Source of the DNA: Chloroflexota bacterium
GTDB taxonomy: Bacteria; Chloroflexota; UBA6077; CF-72
Reading direction: 5' to 3'
Assembly (NCBI GenBank): GCA_019247515.1
Contig: JAFAOS010000398.1
Span: forward strand, 1-64,000
Length of the DNA stretch: 64,000 bases
The stretch's first letter is position 1; every line of letters begins with the position of its first letter. Of this stretch, positions 9,067-17,681 are shown piece by piece. A program made the position numbers and the translations under genes. The notes below the pieces were generated by a model, which was given only the letters and a program-made list of their open reading frames with translations, made no database searches and was not told where the DNA came from.

Positions 9067-9696
9067 TCAGCCCGCGCTCAGGCCGCTGACGATCACCGAG
9101 ACGCCCAGGATCACGAGCACGACCGCCAGGCCGCGGCGCACGTGGCGGCCGACATCGGCGCGCGCGCGGCGCAAGCCCAGGCCACTGGCCAGGACCAGCG
9201 TGCCGTCGCCGGCGGCCACGCCAAGCAGCAGCGCCAGCGCGGCCAGGAGCGCCGTGCGGGTGCCGCCGGCCTGCAGGGCCGAGGCCATGAGCGAAGAGGC
9301 CGCCGTCGCCAGGAACAGCCAGGCCGGCGGGTTGAGGATGACCGCGAGCGCACCGCGAGCCGCGGGCGGGAGCTCGCGTCGCCCATCGTCGGCGCGGGTC
9401 GCGGGCCGACTGGCCGCGCGGAAGCCGTCCACCCCGAGGAATACGATGAAGACGCCGCCGACGACCTTCAGCGTGCGCAGCAGCGGGTCGCTCGGCACGG
9501 CGATCGACACGCCAAGGGCGAGCGCGACGAGCAGCGCGCCCAGCGTGATGTTGGCGCCGAGCATGGCGCGAAAGCCGCGGGCGATGCCGCCGCGCAGCGC
9601 CTCGGCCAGCAAGATGGCCTGGACGGGGCCCGGCGCACCGGCGAGGGCGATGCCCAGGCCGAGGCCGGCGAGTACAGGCGCGTACGTGTCACTCAC
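9067..9696 (-). CDS. LysE/RhtB-family amino-acid exporter
   Basis: A small membrane protein of 209 residues with six predicted helices. The helix-1 phrase GLGLGIALAGAPGPVQAILLAEALRGG is diagnostic for LysE-type exporters (consensus PGP), followed by GFRAMLGANITLGALLVALALG. It would export amino acids or related metabolites using the proton gradient. The 641-residue track ORF is antisense to the next gene for its first two-thirds; the GTG at 9696 gives the right N-terminus, although its ribosome-binding site is weak. It lies just upstream of, and divergent from, a secreted glycosidase-like protein. Confidence 0.85.
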   Translation of the reverse strand: MSDTYAPVLAGLGLGIALAGAPGPVQAILLAEALRGGIARGFRAMLGANITLGALLVALALGVSIAVPSDPLLRTLKVVGGVFIVFLGVDGFRAASRPATRADDGRRELPPAARGALAVILNPPAWLFLATAASSLMASALQAGGTRTALLAALALLLGVAAGDGTLVLASGLGLRRARADVGRHVRRGLAVVLVILGVSVIVSGLSAG

Positions 9697-9789
9697 CAGG
9701 CGAAAGGTCGTCGGGACCGGTGGCACGTCTGCGTCACGCAACGGATGGTAGCCGTGACGACGCCCGCAGGCATTTTCGTTAAGTCCCCT

Positions 9790-10923
9790 ATGTGTACGCG
9801 CAGTTTCAGGCTGGGCTGGGCGGGCGCCGCGGGGCTGCTCGCGGTACTGGTCCTGTTGGCGCCCGCGGAGGCTCAGACATCGACCATTGCCGCGCAGTCC
9901 GGCTGGGGCTACGGCTTCCAGGTCCAGCTCTGGCACTATGACCCCGTCGCTCGATCGAACGTCATCGGCGACGTGAAGCAGGCTGGCTTCAACTGGATCA
10001 CCGAACAGATGCAGTGGGACGCCATCGAGCTGTCGCCCGGCAATTACGACTGGACCGAGCTCGACCCAATTGTCAATGACGCCAACGCGGCCGGCCTGAA
10101 CATCATGCTCAGCTTCGCGCATGCGCCCGTGTTCTATCGCACGCCAGCCAGCGGTCTGATGCCAGGCGATCCGACCACCTACGGCGCCTTCCTTGGCGCG
10201 GTCGCGTCCCGCTACGCGGGCAAGATCCAGGCCTACGAGTTGTGGAACGAAGAGAACCTGGACCGTGAGGCAGGCACCGGCAACGTCGACCCCACGACCT
10301 ACCTGCCGCTCCTGGAGACGGGGTACACGAACATCAAAGCGGCCGATCCGAATGCGATGGTCCTGCTTGGGGCTCCGTCGCCGACCAGCTCGGACATCCC
10401 TGGTTCGGTCATCGACGACACGACCTATCTCCAGCAGTTGTATGCCATCAATGGCGGCGAAGTGAAAGGCTATTTCGACGTCCTCTCCGCGCACCCGAGC
10501 GGCTTCTCCAACCCACCCGACTGCACGCCCGACATGCCGTTCTGCAGCTTGTCGGGCGCCTGGAACACCGACGACAGCTTCTTCGCGTTTACGCGCACCA
10601 GCGAATACCACGACATCATGGTCCAGAACGGCGACAGCGCCAAGCAGATCTGGTTCACCGAGTTCGGCTACTGCTCGAATCCCACGCCGCCACCTGGTTA
10701 CGAATACTGCCGCTATGTCACGGAGGACCAGCAAGCCGAGTTCCTGCAAACGGCATACACGATGGCGCGCAACACGCCCTACGTCGGCGCGATGTTCCAG
10801 TGGAACCTGAACTTCCAGATGTCCGTGCCGCAGAGCGACGAAAAATGGGGCTTCGGCATCGTCGGCGCCGACTACAGCGGCCGCCCGGCGTACGGCCGGC
10901 TCCTGGGTATGCCCAAGCCGTAA
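9790..10923 (+). CDS. Secreted glycoside-hydrolase-like TIM-barrel protein
   Basis: A 377-residue protein with a signal peptide (cleavage likely after APAEAQ, about residue 28) and a (beta/alpha)8 clan GH-A pattern. YELWNEEN carries the acid/base Glu and IWFTEFGY the nucleophile Glu. These are the usual positions in GH5/GH39-like enzymes, so it probably cleaves or binds an extracellular polysaccharide or glycoside. The 846-residue track ORF begins far upstream in sequence antisense to other genes; I chose the ATG at 9790 because the signal peptide starts there. Two related proteins lie at 17682 and 19640. Substrate unknown. Confidence 0.8.
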   Translation: MCTRSFRLGWAGAAGLLAVLVLLAPAEAQTSTIAAQSGWGYGFQVQLWHYDPVARSNVIGDVKQAGFNWITEQMQWDAIELSPGNYDWTELDPIVNDANAAGLNIMLSFAHAPVFYRTPASGLMPGDPTTYGAFLGAVASRYAGKIQAYELWNEENLDREAGTGNVDPTTYLPLLETGYTNIKAADPNAMVLLGAPSPTSSDIPGSVIDDTTYLQQLYAINGGEVKGYFDVLSAHPSGFSNPPDCTPDMPFCSLSGAWNTDDSFFAFTRTSEYHDIMVQNGDSAKQIWFTEFGYCSNPTPPPGYEYCRYVTEDQQAEFLQTAYTMARNTPYVGAMFQWNLNFQMSVPQSDEKWGFGIVGADYSGRPAYGRLLGMPKP

Positions 10924-10936
10924 GCCGCGGACGACT

Positions 10937-10956
10937 CCCTCTCCCTCTGGGAGAGG
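10937..10956. repeat. Interspersed hairpin repeat, copy 2
   Basis: CCCTCTCCCTCTGGGAGAGG, the same hairpin core as copy 1 but without the GGGTGAGGG tail. It lies just after the glycosidase-like gene and before the dehydrogenase gene. Confidence 0.8.
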
Positions 10957-11018
10957 TGCATAGAATGACGTCTCAGTATGGAGACTCAACACCAGAGAGT
11001 CGGATTCAAGGTGCGCGC

Positions 11019-12005
11019 ATGAGCCGCTACCGCGTGCTGTACACCGACCGGGGTGACTACTCGCACGACTTCAGCCTCGAAGAACCGATCTACGCGGCAA
11101 TTGACGCCGAGATCGTCGACGCACGCCTGGACCACAACGCCATCGACTGGGACAGGTACACGCGGCTCCTGTCTGACGCCGATGCGCTCATCTGCTTCCG
11201 CATGCCGGTCGATCGTCGGGCACTCGACGCGGCGCCCAAGCTCAAGGTCGCCGTGCGTGCCGGTGTGGGGTACGAGAACTTCGACCTGGGCGCTTTTGCA
11301 CAACGTGGAATCCCCGCCTGCAATGTGCCGGACTATGGCAGTGAGGAAGTGGCGCTCCACGCGCTGTCGATGATGCTGGCGCTACGTCGGCGCGTGGTGT
11401 ACTTCGACCGCACGCTGCGCGAGGGCTACTGGCGCGGCGCGCCCGGCAACCTGCCGATGTGGCGGCTGACCAATCAGACTGCTGGCATCGTCGGCCTCGG
11501 GCGCATCGGCAAGGAATTCGCCAAACGCGCGCGGGTGCTGTTCGGTACCGTGCTCGCCTGCGACCCGTACATTCCGGCCGAAGCGTTCACTGCGGCGGGC
11601 GTGAAATCCGTCAGCCTTGACGAGCTGCTTCGACGGGCCGACAACGTCACCCTGCACGTGCCGCTGTCCACGCGGACTCGCCACCTCATTGGCGCGCGCG
11701 AGCTCGGATTGATGAAGCCAACCGCGGTGGTGGTCAATACCTCGCGTGGCGCGGTGGTGGACCAGATGGCGCTGGCGGATGCGCTCAGGTCCGGCACGAT
11801 CGAGGGCGCCGCGTGCGACGTCTGGGAATATGAGCCAGCGAAATTGGATCACCCGCTGTTCAAGTGCGACAATTTCATCGGCTCGCCCCACGTGGCGGGC
11901 CTGTCCGTCGAAGGCCAGAACGACAATCGGACCAAGCAGGCGCAGGAAGTAGTGCGGGTGCTCTCGGGTGAGCCGCCGCGCAACCCGGTGGTGCCGGAGG
12001 ACTGA
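11019..12005 (+). CDS. D-isomer-specific 2-hydroxyacid dehydrogenase
   Basis: A cytoplasmic NAD(P)-dependent oxidoreductase of 328 residues. It shows the Rossmann motif VGLGRIG, the catalytic Arg in VVNTSRGAVVD, the Glu region CDVWEYEP and the catalytic His in GSPHVAG. Such enzymes reduce 2-oxoacids or oxidise D-2-hydroxyacids; the closest known type (phosphoglycerate, lactate, glyoxylate) cannot be decided. I chose the ATG at 11019 (AAGG seven bases upstream) over the in-frame ATG at 10965 next to the hairpin repeat. The PPOX gene follows after two bases, so the pair is probably an operon. Confidence 0.9.
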   Translation: MSRYRVLYTDRGDYSHDFSLEEPIYAAIDAEIVDARLDHNAIDWDRYTRLLSDADALICFRMPVDRRALDAAPKLKVAVRAGVGYENFDLGAFAQRGIPACNVPDYGSEEVALHALSMMLALRRRVVYFDRTLREGYWRGAPGNLPMWRLTNQTAGIVGLGRIGKEFAKRARVLFGTVLACDPYIPAEAFTAAGVKSVSLDELLRRADNVTLHVPLSTRTRHLIGARELGLMKPTAVVVNTSRGAVVDQMALADALRSGTIEGAACDVWEYEPAKLDHPLFKCDNFIGSPHVAGLSVEGQNDNRTKQAQEVVRVLSGEPPRNPVVPED

Positions 12006-12007
12006 GC

Positions 12008-12637
12008 ATGACGGTTGGTGTGGAGCAGTCGAGGATCACGACGATCGAACAACTCGAGGCGCTGTACGGTGAGCCCAGCCAGGCGTCACGGGTCAAGGAA
12101 GTGTCGTGGATCACGCCGCACTATCGAGCGATGATCGAGGCTTCGCCGTTCGCGGTGCTGGGCACGAGCGGACCGGAGGGTCTGGACTGCTCGCCGCGCG
12201 GCGATCTGCCGGGTTTCGTGCGGGTTGCCGATGACAAGACGCTGCTGCTGCCCGACCGCCGCGGCAACAACCGGGCGGATTCGCTGCGCAACATCATTCG
12301 CGATCCGCGGGTGGCGCTCTTGTTTTTCCTCCCGGGGCTCGACTATACGCTGCGCGTGAACGGCCGTGCGTATCTCAGCACGGACTCCGGGTTGCTCCAG
12401 TCATTCGTGATGGAGGGCAAGGCGCCCCGGTGCGTGGTGGTCATCGAGGCGGACGCGGTATTTTTCCAGTGTGCCCGGGCGCTGCTGCGCTCCGACCTGT
12501 GGAACTCGGCGAAGCACCTCGACCCGAGCCAGTTGCCCACCAGCGGCCAGATCCTGGCCGCGCTGAGCAACGGCACGTGCGGCGGCGAAGCCTACGACAA
12601 GGATTGGCCCACCCGCGCCCGCAAGAGTCTGTGGTAG
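12008..12637 (+). CDS. PPOX-class flavin/deazaflavin-binding protein, MSMEG_1061-like
   Basis: A 209-residue protein of the pyridoxamine-phosphate-oxidase-like split-barrel fold. SPFAVLGTSGPEGLDCSPRGD is the typical first strand pair and cofactor-binding region, and QLPTSGQILAALSNG near the C-terminus matches the MSMEG_1061-type subfamily. Members bind FMN or F420 and often reduce small organic compounds. It starts two bases after the dehydrogenase stop with GAGG as ribosome-binding site, so the two are likely co-translated. True pyridoxamine phosphate oxidase is unlikely. Confidence 0.82.
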   Translation: MTVGVEQSRITTIEQLEALYGEPSQASRVKEVSWITPHYRAMIEASPFAVLGTSGPEGLDCSPRGDLPGFVRVADDKTLLLPDRRGNNRADSLRNIIRDPRVALLFFLPGLDYTLRVNGRAYLSTDSGLLQSFVMEGKAPRCVVVIEADAVFFQCARALLRSDLWNSAKHLDPSQLPTSGQILAALSNGTCGGEAYDKDWPTRARKSLW

Positions 12638-12694
12638 GTCGCGAAGCAATCTGTAGCTGCGCGTAACAAGTTCAGAAAAAAACTGTCGACGTGT

Positions 12695-12955
12695 TTAGTG
12701 GACTTGCTTGTGTTTGGCGCCGCCGCGACGTAGCGACGCGCTCTCGCCTGAGAGCGTCGGCGGCTGGGTCGAGACGATGGTCCAGCGCGTATCGCCGATC
12801 AGCACCAGGGTGCGGGTCGCGTCCACGACCGCGGCGGCGGGCGAGACTTTCAGTTGTGCCAGGAGCGCCTCGACGGCCGCCTGTCGCGTTTCGGCTTGGA
12901 GCTGAAACTCGCGTCCGGTGCGCCGCTGGCCTTCCAGCTCGATCGCCTTGAACGT
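12695..12955 (-). CDS. Small hypothetical protein with probable ACG start
   Basis: An 86-residue frame that looks like real protein (FKAIELEGQRRTGREFQLQAE..., then LIGDTRWTIVSTQ). I do not recognise the family. No ATG, GTG or TTG lies at the expected N-terminus. A strong GGAGG site, just past the stop of the upstream gene, sits six bases before an ACG codon. ACG initiation or a mutated ATG is therefore likely. The ORF track shows it only as the tail of a longer frame. It would be the last gene of the molybdenum hydroxylase operon, and ends convergent with the PPOX gene. It is predicted cytoplasmic, with no signal peptide. Confidence 0.55.
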   Translation of the reverse strand, partial: TFKAIELEGQRRTGREFQLQAETRQAAVEALLAQLKVSPAAAVVDATRTLVLIGDTRWTIVSTQPPTLSGESASLRRGGAKHKQVH

Positions 12956-12966
12956 AGCTGACCTCC

Positions 12967-14862
12967 TCAGTTGGCGGCGGTCAGCCCACGGTCCTGCGCC
13001 GACTGGACGAACGAGTTGTCGATGATCGTGCTCGGATCGAAGCCGTTCAGCCGGTCGTTCGATTGCGCCAGCAGCTCCAGCGAGTCGCTGAACGCCGCGG
13101 GCCGCACCCACGGCACCACCGCGTAGACATTCGCCACGCCCCACTGCGCCGTCTGCGTCGCCGTATCGGAGTCGAGATTCAGCCACTTCGCCAGCGACAA
13201 CGAGCCGACATCCGGACGCGAGCGCACCTCGTTGAGCCCCTGGATCTCCGCGTCCACGAAGCGCTGGACCAGGTCGCGGTTGGCATCTCGCCAGTCACGG
13301 CGGACCACCATCGCATTGTTCAGGTTGGGTAGACCACTGGCGGCCAGGTTGTACAGGGACGGGAAGCCGGCCGCTTTCAACGGCAGCGACGTCGGCGGCG
13401 CATCGACTTCCGCCTGGATTGCCCCGCTCTGCAGAGCGGCGGATCGGTTCTGGCCGTTGCCGACCGCGATGATCGTCACGTCGGTGCTGGGGTCCAGTCC
13501 GAAGTGCTTGAGCACCACGCGCGTCGCAACGTCGGACGACGAGCCGAAATTGCTGATGCCAATCGTCTTGCCCTTCAACTGGCTGGGATCGGTGATCGAC
13601 GGGTCCACCAGCAGCTCGTACGGGTAGACGGCGATGGGGTCCGCCAGCACCACCAGGTCGGCGCCGGTGGTCACCGCGCCCAGGATGTCCGATCCGCCCA
13701 GGAAGGCGATGTTCGTCGAGCCGGACAGCAGGCCCGCAACGCCACTGGTGCTCGGAATGTACTGGGCGTCCACCTGGATGTCGTTCTGGGCGAAATAGCC
13801 ATTGTCGATGGCGGTCCACAGCGGCAACGGACTGGACGACATCTCCGAATAGCTGACGAGCACGTGCGTTGGCGAATCTGCCTGCGCCACGCCGCCGAAG
13901 ACCATCGACAGCGCCAGCAGCAGCGTCGCGAACACGATCACCAGCCTGCCGCGCACGCCACCCGCGCTCAGCTTCTGCTGGGCGGCGCCCGCCTCCGAAG
14001 GCGGAACGGTCTGCGCCACTCGGAGCGTCAGCGCGCCCGAGGCCACCTGGTCCGCCAGCCCCTGCAGCGCGGCCTGATTCTGGGCGTAGTCGCTCACCCG
14101 CACCTGGTGGACGTGGATGCCGCGCTCGGGTTCGCCCTCGAACGCGCGGACGGCCGCGACATGGCCTCCGTCTCGCACGCAGCCGAGAATCGGGCGGCCG
14201 ATCACGGCCGCGTCGAGCACGCCGTCCACGCCTTGCGGCGCGATCTTGCGCACGGCGGAGGCCAGGTCGGCGTCGCGCGCGACGAAGTCCTGCGCGCCGA
14301 GCCCGCGCACCAGCGCCTCATCGGACGCGGCCGAAACGCCGACCACCCGCAAGCCGTCGGCCACGCCGAGCTGGACGCCGTAGCCGCCAACGGCGCCTGC
14401 CGCGCCCGTGACGAGCAGTGTCTGGCCTCGGGCCAGGCCCATCAGGTCCAGCGCTCGCCGGACCGTGAGGCCATTCATCGGCAGGGTGGCGGCCAGTTCC
14501 AGGCTCACGCCCTCCGGCACGCGCACGACGGAATTGGAAGGCACCACCGCGTACTCGGCTTGCGCTCCGCGGCCGGTCCGCATCGGCACGACGATGGCCA
14601 GCACTCGCTCGCCGACCTGCCACGGGCCGCCCTGTCCCGCGGCGTCGACGGTGCCGGCCAGCTCCATCCCCGCGACATACGGCGGAGTCAGTTTTTGCAG
14701 CTCCGCGGCGCGGCCTCCGGAGCGCATGCCAATGTCCGTGGGATTGACGGTTGCCGCCGCGACGCGTATGCGAACCTCGCCCGGGCCGGGCTCTGGCACC
14801 GGCAGGTCCGCGACCTGCATCACTTCGGGTCCTCCGAAGCGCGAAAACGCGACGGCTTTCAC
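12967..14862 (-). CDS. Fused ORF: zinc-less ADH/quinone oxidoreductase + NMT1/THI5-type substrate-binding protein
   Basis: One uninterrupted 631-residue frame joins two normally separate proteins. Residues 1 to ~308 are an MDR-superfamily NADPH:quinone oxidoreductase, with MKAVAFSRFGGPEVMQV and the nucleotide-binding loop VTGAAGAVGGYGVQLG (151-166). It ends in the usual GGVRGRLVIVF. The chain then runs directly into a signal-peptide-like segment (FATLLLALSMVFGGVAQA) and an NMT1/SsuA-type periplasmic binding domain, a clear paralogue of the 40810 gene (GVSNIGSSSDIATRV versus GISNFGSSSDVATRV). A cytoplasmic enzyme fused to an exported domain makes little sense. Internal initiation at the GTG at 13941 (residue 308), or a lost stop codon, is likely. 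It overlaps the Mo-subunit gene by four bases (ATGA). Confidence 0.85.
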   Translation of the reverse strand: MKAVAFSRFGGPEVMQVADLPVPEPGPGEVRIRVAAATVNPTDIGMRSGGRAAELQKLTPPYVAGMELAGTVDAAGQGGPWQVGERVLAIVVPMRTGRGAQAEYAVVPSNSVVRVPEGVSLELAATLPMNGLTVRRALDLMGLARGQTLLVTGAAGAVGGYGVQLGVADGLRVVGVSAASDEALVRGLGAQDFVARDADLASAVRKIAPQGVDGVLDAAVIGRPILGCVRDGGHVAAVRAFEGEPERGIHVHQVRVSDYAQNQAALQGLADQVASGALTLRVAQTVPPSEAGAAQQKLSAGGVRGRLVIVFATLLLALSMVFGGVAQADSPTHVLVSYSEMSSSPLPLWTAIDNGYFAQNDIQVDAQYIPSTSGVAGLLSGSTNIAFLGGSDILGAVTTGADLVVLADPIAVYPYELLVDPSITDPSQLKGKTIGISNFGSSSDVATRVVLKHFGLDPSTDVTIIAVGNGQNRSAALQSGAIQAEVDAPPTSLPLKAAGFPSLYNLAASGLPNLNNAMVVRRDWRDANRDLVQRFVDAEIQGLNEVRSRPDVGSLSLAKWLNLDSDTATQTAQWGVANVYAVVPWVRPAAFSDSLELLAQSNDRLNGFDPSTIIDNSFVQSAQDRGLTAAN

Positions 14863-17126
14863 AACCCGCCTCCGTCCAGGACCTCGAGGACGCGTTCCGC
14901 GGTCAGCGGAATCTGGGTGACCCGCGCGCCGCTGGCCGCCGCGACCGCGTTGGCAACCGCCGGCGCGACGCTGGTGTTGGTCAGCTCACCCGCCGCTTTG
15001 CCGCCCAGCGGTCCGGGTCCGGATGCGGGGTCGTGGATGAGGACCGTTCTGAAGGGCGGCGTGTCCATCGGACACGGCAACTTGTAGTCGCCCAGGGAGG
15101 GAGTCGTGATGCGGCCGTCCTCGACGCTCAGCTCCTCCATGAGCGCGGCGCCGATGCCGAACATCAGCCCGCCATCCAGTTGGCCCTGGTGGGCGACCGG
15201 ATTGATGATCGTGCCCACATCGGCCACCAGCAGCACGTCGTCGATGGTCACGCTGCCGGTTTCGCGATCGACGCCGGCCTGCACCACGTAGCCGGCAAAC
15301 TCGAAGTCGCCCGGCTCGCCCGCTTTGTGCGTGCCGTCGTACGCGCCGCGGACCTCGACCGGCGGACCCTTGGCGATCTCGTCGGCCACTTCCTCGAACG
15401 CCGCCGAGGTGTCGCCGACCACAAAACGGTCTTCCTCCAGGCGGACCTCGCCGGCCGGCCAGCCCATGGCTTCGGCGGCCAGCTCCTCCAGGCGCGTCTT
15501 CATCTCGGTCGCGCCGGCCTGTGCGGCGCGGCCCAGGATGTGCGTGGTGCGCTGCCCGCCCACACCCGGATCCGGCGCGGGTCCAGACGTATCCGCGTGA
15601 CGAATCACGACCCGTCGCGGATCGACGGACATCACCGCGGCGGCTACACGACGCAGCACGGTATACGCGCCGCCGCCCTGGTCGGCGACACCGGTGATCA
15701 CTTCCACTTCGCCGCCTTCCAGCAGCCGCATCACCACCGCAGTCGCGCCCGCGCCGATGTGCCGCACGCCGAGCGAGACGCCGCGGCCGTGTCCCGCCGG
15801 CAACGGGCTGTGCCAGTTGGATTCGCGTTCCAGCGCATCGAGCACTTCGACCGCACGGGCGCGGTGGACGCGCTCACCGGTCACGCTAGGCTCGCCATCC
15901 CGCAGCGCATTGCGACGCCGCAATTCAATCGGGTCGATACCCAGCGCGGAGGCAATCATGTCGACGTGGCATTCGCTGGCGAACATGGATTGGGGATCGC
16001 CCGGCGCGCGCATCGAGCCGCCCGGAATGCTGTTGGTGTACACCGCTTTGGCTTCGAGTCGCGTGACCGGCACGTGGTAGGCCGTGAGCGTGTTGTGGGC
16101 CGGCACCACCAGCGCCGGACTGACTTTGCCGGCCGCGTAGGCGCCGCCGTCGATGATCGCCTCGGACTCGTGGGCCAGGAACTTGCCATCGCGACTGACC
16201 GCGGTCCGCAGGCGCATGATCGCCGAATGACGCGAGTTGCTGGCTTGCAATTCGTCGGCGTACGTCATCACGGCTTTGATCGGTCGACCAGTAGCGCGCG
16301 CTAGGAAGTAGCCGGTGAACTCGTCGATCGACAGACCCTTGCCGCCGAAGTCACCCCCGATGAACGTGGTGTCGATGACGATGCGAGATTCCGGTAGATC
16401 CAGGGCAGTCGCCAGTTGCTGACGGACCGCCGCCGGCGATTTGTTGGTGTTGACGATGCGGACGCGGTCCTCCTCGTCCATCCACACCACGCACGCGCGC
16501 GGCTCCAGGAAACCCTGGAATTCGCGAGCGGTGGAAAAAGTGTGCTCGAAGACGTGATCCGCGCGCTGGAAAACCGCCTCCAGCGTTTCGCCCGTCTCGG
16601 ATTTCTCCACGACCGAATATCCGTGCATGTTCGGATGGGACGTCTTTGGCCGTTTCCCACCACTCAGAACCTTGTACGAATCGACGTCCGGGTGCAGGAT
16701 GGGCGCGTCATCGTCGAGCGCATTGTCCAGGGTGACCAGGGGCAGATCCTCATACTCGACCTGCACCCGGCGGGCGGCCTCCTCGGCGATCTCGCGCGAC
16801 TCGGCGGCGACGGCGGCCACACGGTCGCCGACGATGCGCACGCGGTCCTTCGCCAGGGCCGGCCAGTCCAGCAGCCTGCGCCCGACACACACGTCGCCGA
16901 TGTCGGCCCCGGTCAGGACGGCGTGGACGCCAGGCAGGTCGCGAGCGGCGGAGGTATCGACTGACACGATCCGCGCGTGCGGACGATCGCTGCGCGTGTA
17001 CGCCATCCACAACATGCCCGGCATGTTGAGGTCGGCGGTGTAGCGCGCCGCGCCCGTGACCTTGAGCGGACCTTCGACGCGGTACTCCGGTTCGGCCAAC
17101 AGTGCTGGTTGCTCGAGGACCTGCAT
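14859..17126 (-). CDS. Molybdenum hydroxylase, molybdopterin-binding (large) subunit
   Basis: A 755-residue xanthine-dehydrogenase-family catalytic subunit. It has the aldehyde-oxidase a/b hammerhead domain at the N-terminus (VTGAARYTADLNMPGMLW), then the Mo-cofactor domain with GGDFGGKG and MRAPGDPQ. The C-terminal AAGELTNTSVAPAVANAV carries the catalytic Glu. It would hydroxylate an aldehyde or N-heterocycle with water as oxygen source. The start is the ATG at 17126, which shares one base with the stop of the [2Fe-2S] gene (TGATG); the 33 extra residues in the track are not real. No FAD subunit is present, as in IorAB-type enzymes. It is a close relative of the Mo half of the 42389 protein. 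Confidence 0.92.
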   Translation of the reverse strand: MQVLEQPALLAEPEYRVEGPLKVTGAARYTADLNMPGMLWMAYTRSDRPHARIVSVDTSAARDLPGVHAVLTGADIGDVCVGRRLLDWPALAKDRVRIVGDRVAAVAAESREIAEEAARRVQVEYEDLPLVTLDNALDDDAPILHPDVDSYKVLSGGKRPKTSHPNMHGYSVVEKSETGETLEAVFQRADHVFEHTFSTAREFQGFLEPRACVVWMDEEDRVRIVNTNKSPAAVRQQLATALDLPESRIVIDTTFIGGDFGGKGLSIDEFTGYFLARATGRPIKAVMTYADELQASNSRHSAIMRLRTAVSRDGKFLAHESEAIIDGGAYAAGKVSPALVVPAHNTLTAYHVPVTRLEAKAVYTNSIPGGSMRAPGDPQSMFASECHVDMIASALGIDPIELRRRNALRDGEPSVTGERVHRARAVEVLDALERESNWHSPLPAGHGRGVSLGVRHIGAGATAVVMRLLEGGEVEVITGVADQGGGAYTVLRRVAAAVMSVDPRRVVIRHADTSGPAPDPGVGGQRTTHILGRAAQAGATEMKTRLEELAAEAMGWPAGEVRLEEDRFVVGDTSAAFEEVADEIAKGPPVEVRGAYDGTHKAGEPGDFEFAGYVVQAGVDRETGSVTIDDVLLVADVGTIINPVAHQGQLDGGLMFGIGAALMEELSVEDGRITTPSLGDYKLPCPMDTPPFRTVLIHDPASGPGPLGGKAAGELTNTSVAPAVANAVAAASGARVTQIPLTAERVLEVLDGGGL

Positions 17127-17635
17127 CAACGGACTCCCACTGCCTCGCGCGGCACCGGTTGTGGACCTGCTTCGGCGGCGGCGAGGATGCTCTCGACGAT
17201 CTTGTAGTACCCGGTGCAGCGGCACAGGTTGCCCATCATCCAGTGCTTGACCTCATCGGAGGTCGGGTGCGGATTTTCCTGCAGCAGGGCCGTTGCGGCG
17301 ATGATCTGGCCCGGCGTGCAGATACCGCACTGGAAGCCGCCGAAGCGGATGAAGGCGTCCTGCAGCGCGGTCAGGTGCTCCTCGTCGGGCGCCAGGCCCT
17401 CGATGGTGGTGACGCGGGCGCCCTCGACGCATACCGCCGGCAGCAGGCACGCGCTCATGACCTGGCCATCGACCAGCACGCTGCACGCGCCGCACACGCC
17501 AACGCTGCAGCCCTCCTTCGTGCCCGTGAGTCCGAGGTCGTCGCGCAACAGGTCGATCAGGCGGCGGTTCGCGCGTATGGACACCTCGCGCGGGACTCCG
17601 TTGAGCTCAAAGCGCACGACGTGCGAGTTTGCCAT
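17126..17635 (-). CDS. Molybdenum hydroxylase [2Fe-2S] small subunit
   Basis: A 169-residue CoxS/IorA-type electron-transfer subunit. The plant-ferredoxin-like cluster is bound by C43, C48, C51 and C63 (CSVGVCGACSVL...C). The C-terminal four-helix cluster is bound by C103, C106, C138 and C140 (CGICTPG...CRC). It passes electrons from the Mo site of the 14859 subunit. I chose the ATG at 17635, five bases after a GGGGAGG site, and not the GTG two codons earlier. It is the first gene of a minus-strand operon with tight overlaps, and lies only 46 bases from the divergent gene at 17682. Confidence 0.93.
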   Translation of the reverse strand: MANSHVVRFELNGVPREVSIRANRRLIDLLRDDLGLTGTKEGCSVGVCGACSVLVDGQVMSACLLPAVCVEGARVTTIEGLAPDEEHLTALQDAFIRFGGFQCGICTPGQIIAATALLQENPHPTSDEVKHWMMGNLCRCTGYYKIVESILAAAEAGPQPVPREAVGVR

Positions 17636-17681
17636 GGTCACCTCCCCATCCTACTGCTCTGATGTACCCTGCCTACGGTCA

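Noticed and set aside
9697-10992. N-terminal two-thirds of the minus-strand ORF at 9067-10992
   Set aside because: Antisense of the secreted glycosidase-like gene; the LysE-type protein starts at 9696.
13504-15087. 527-residue plus-strand ORF
   Set aside because: Antisense of the fused oxidoreductase/binding-protein gene, whose two domains are unmistakable on the minus strand.
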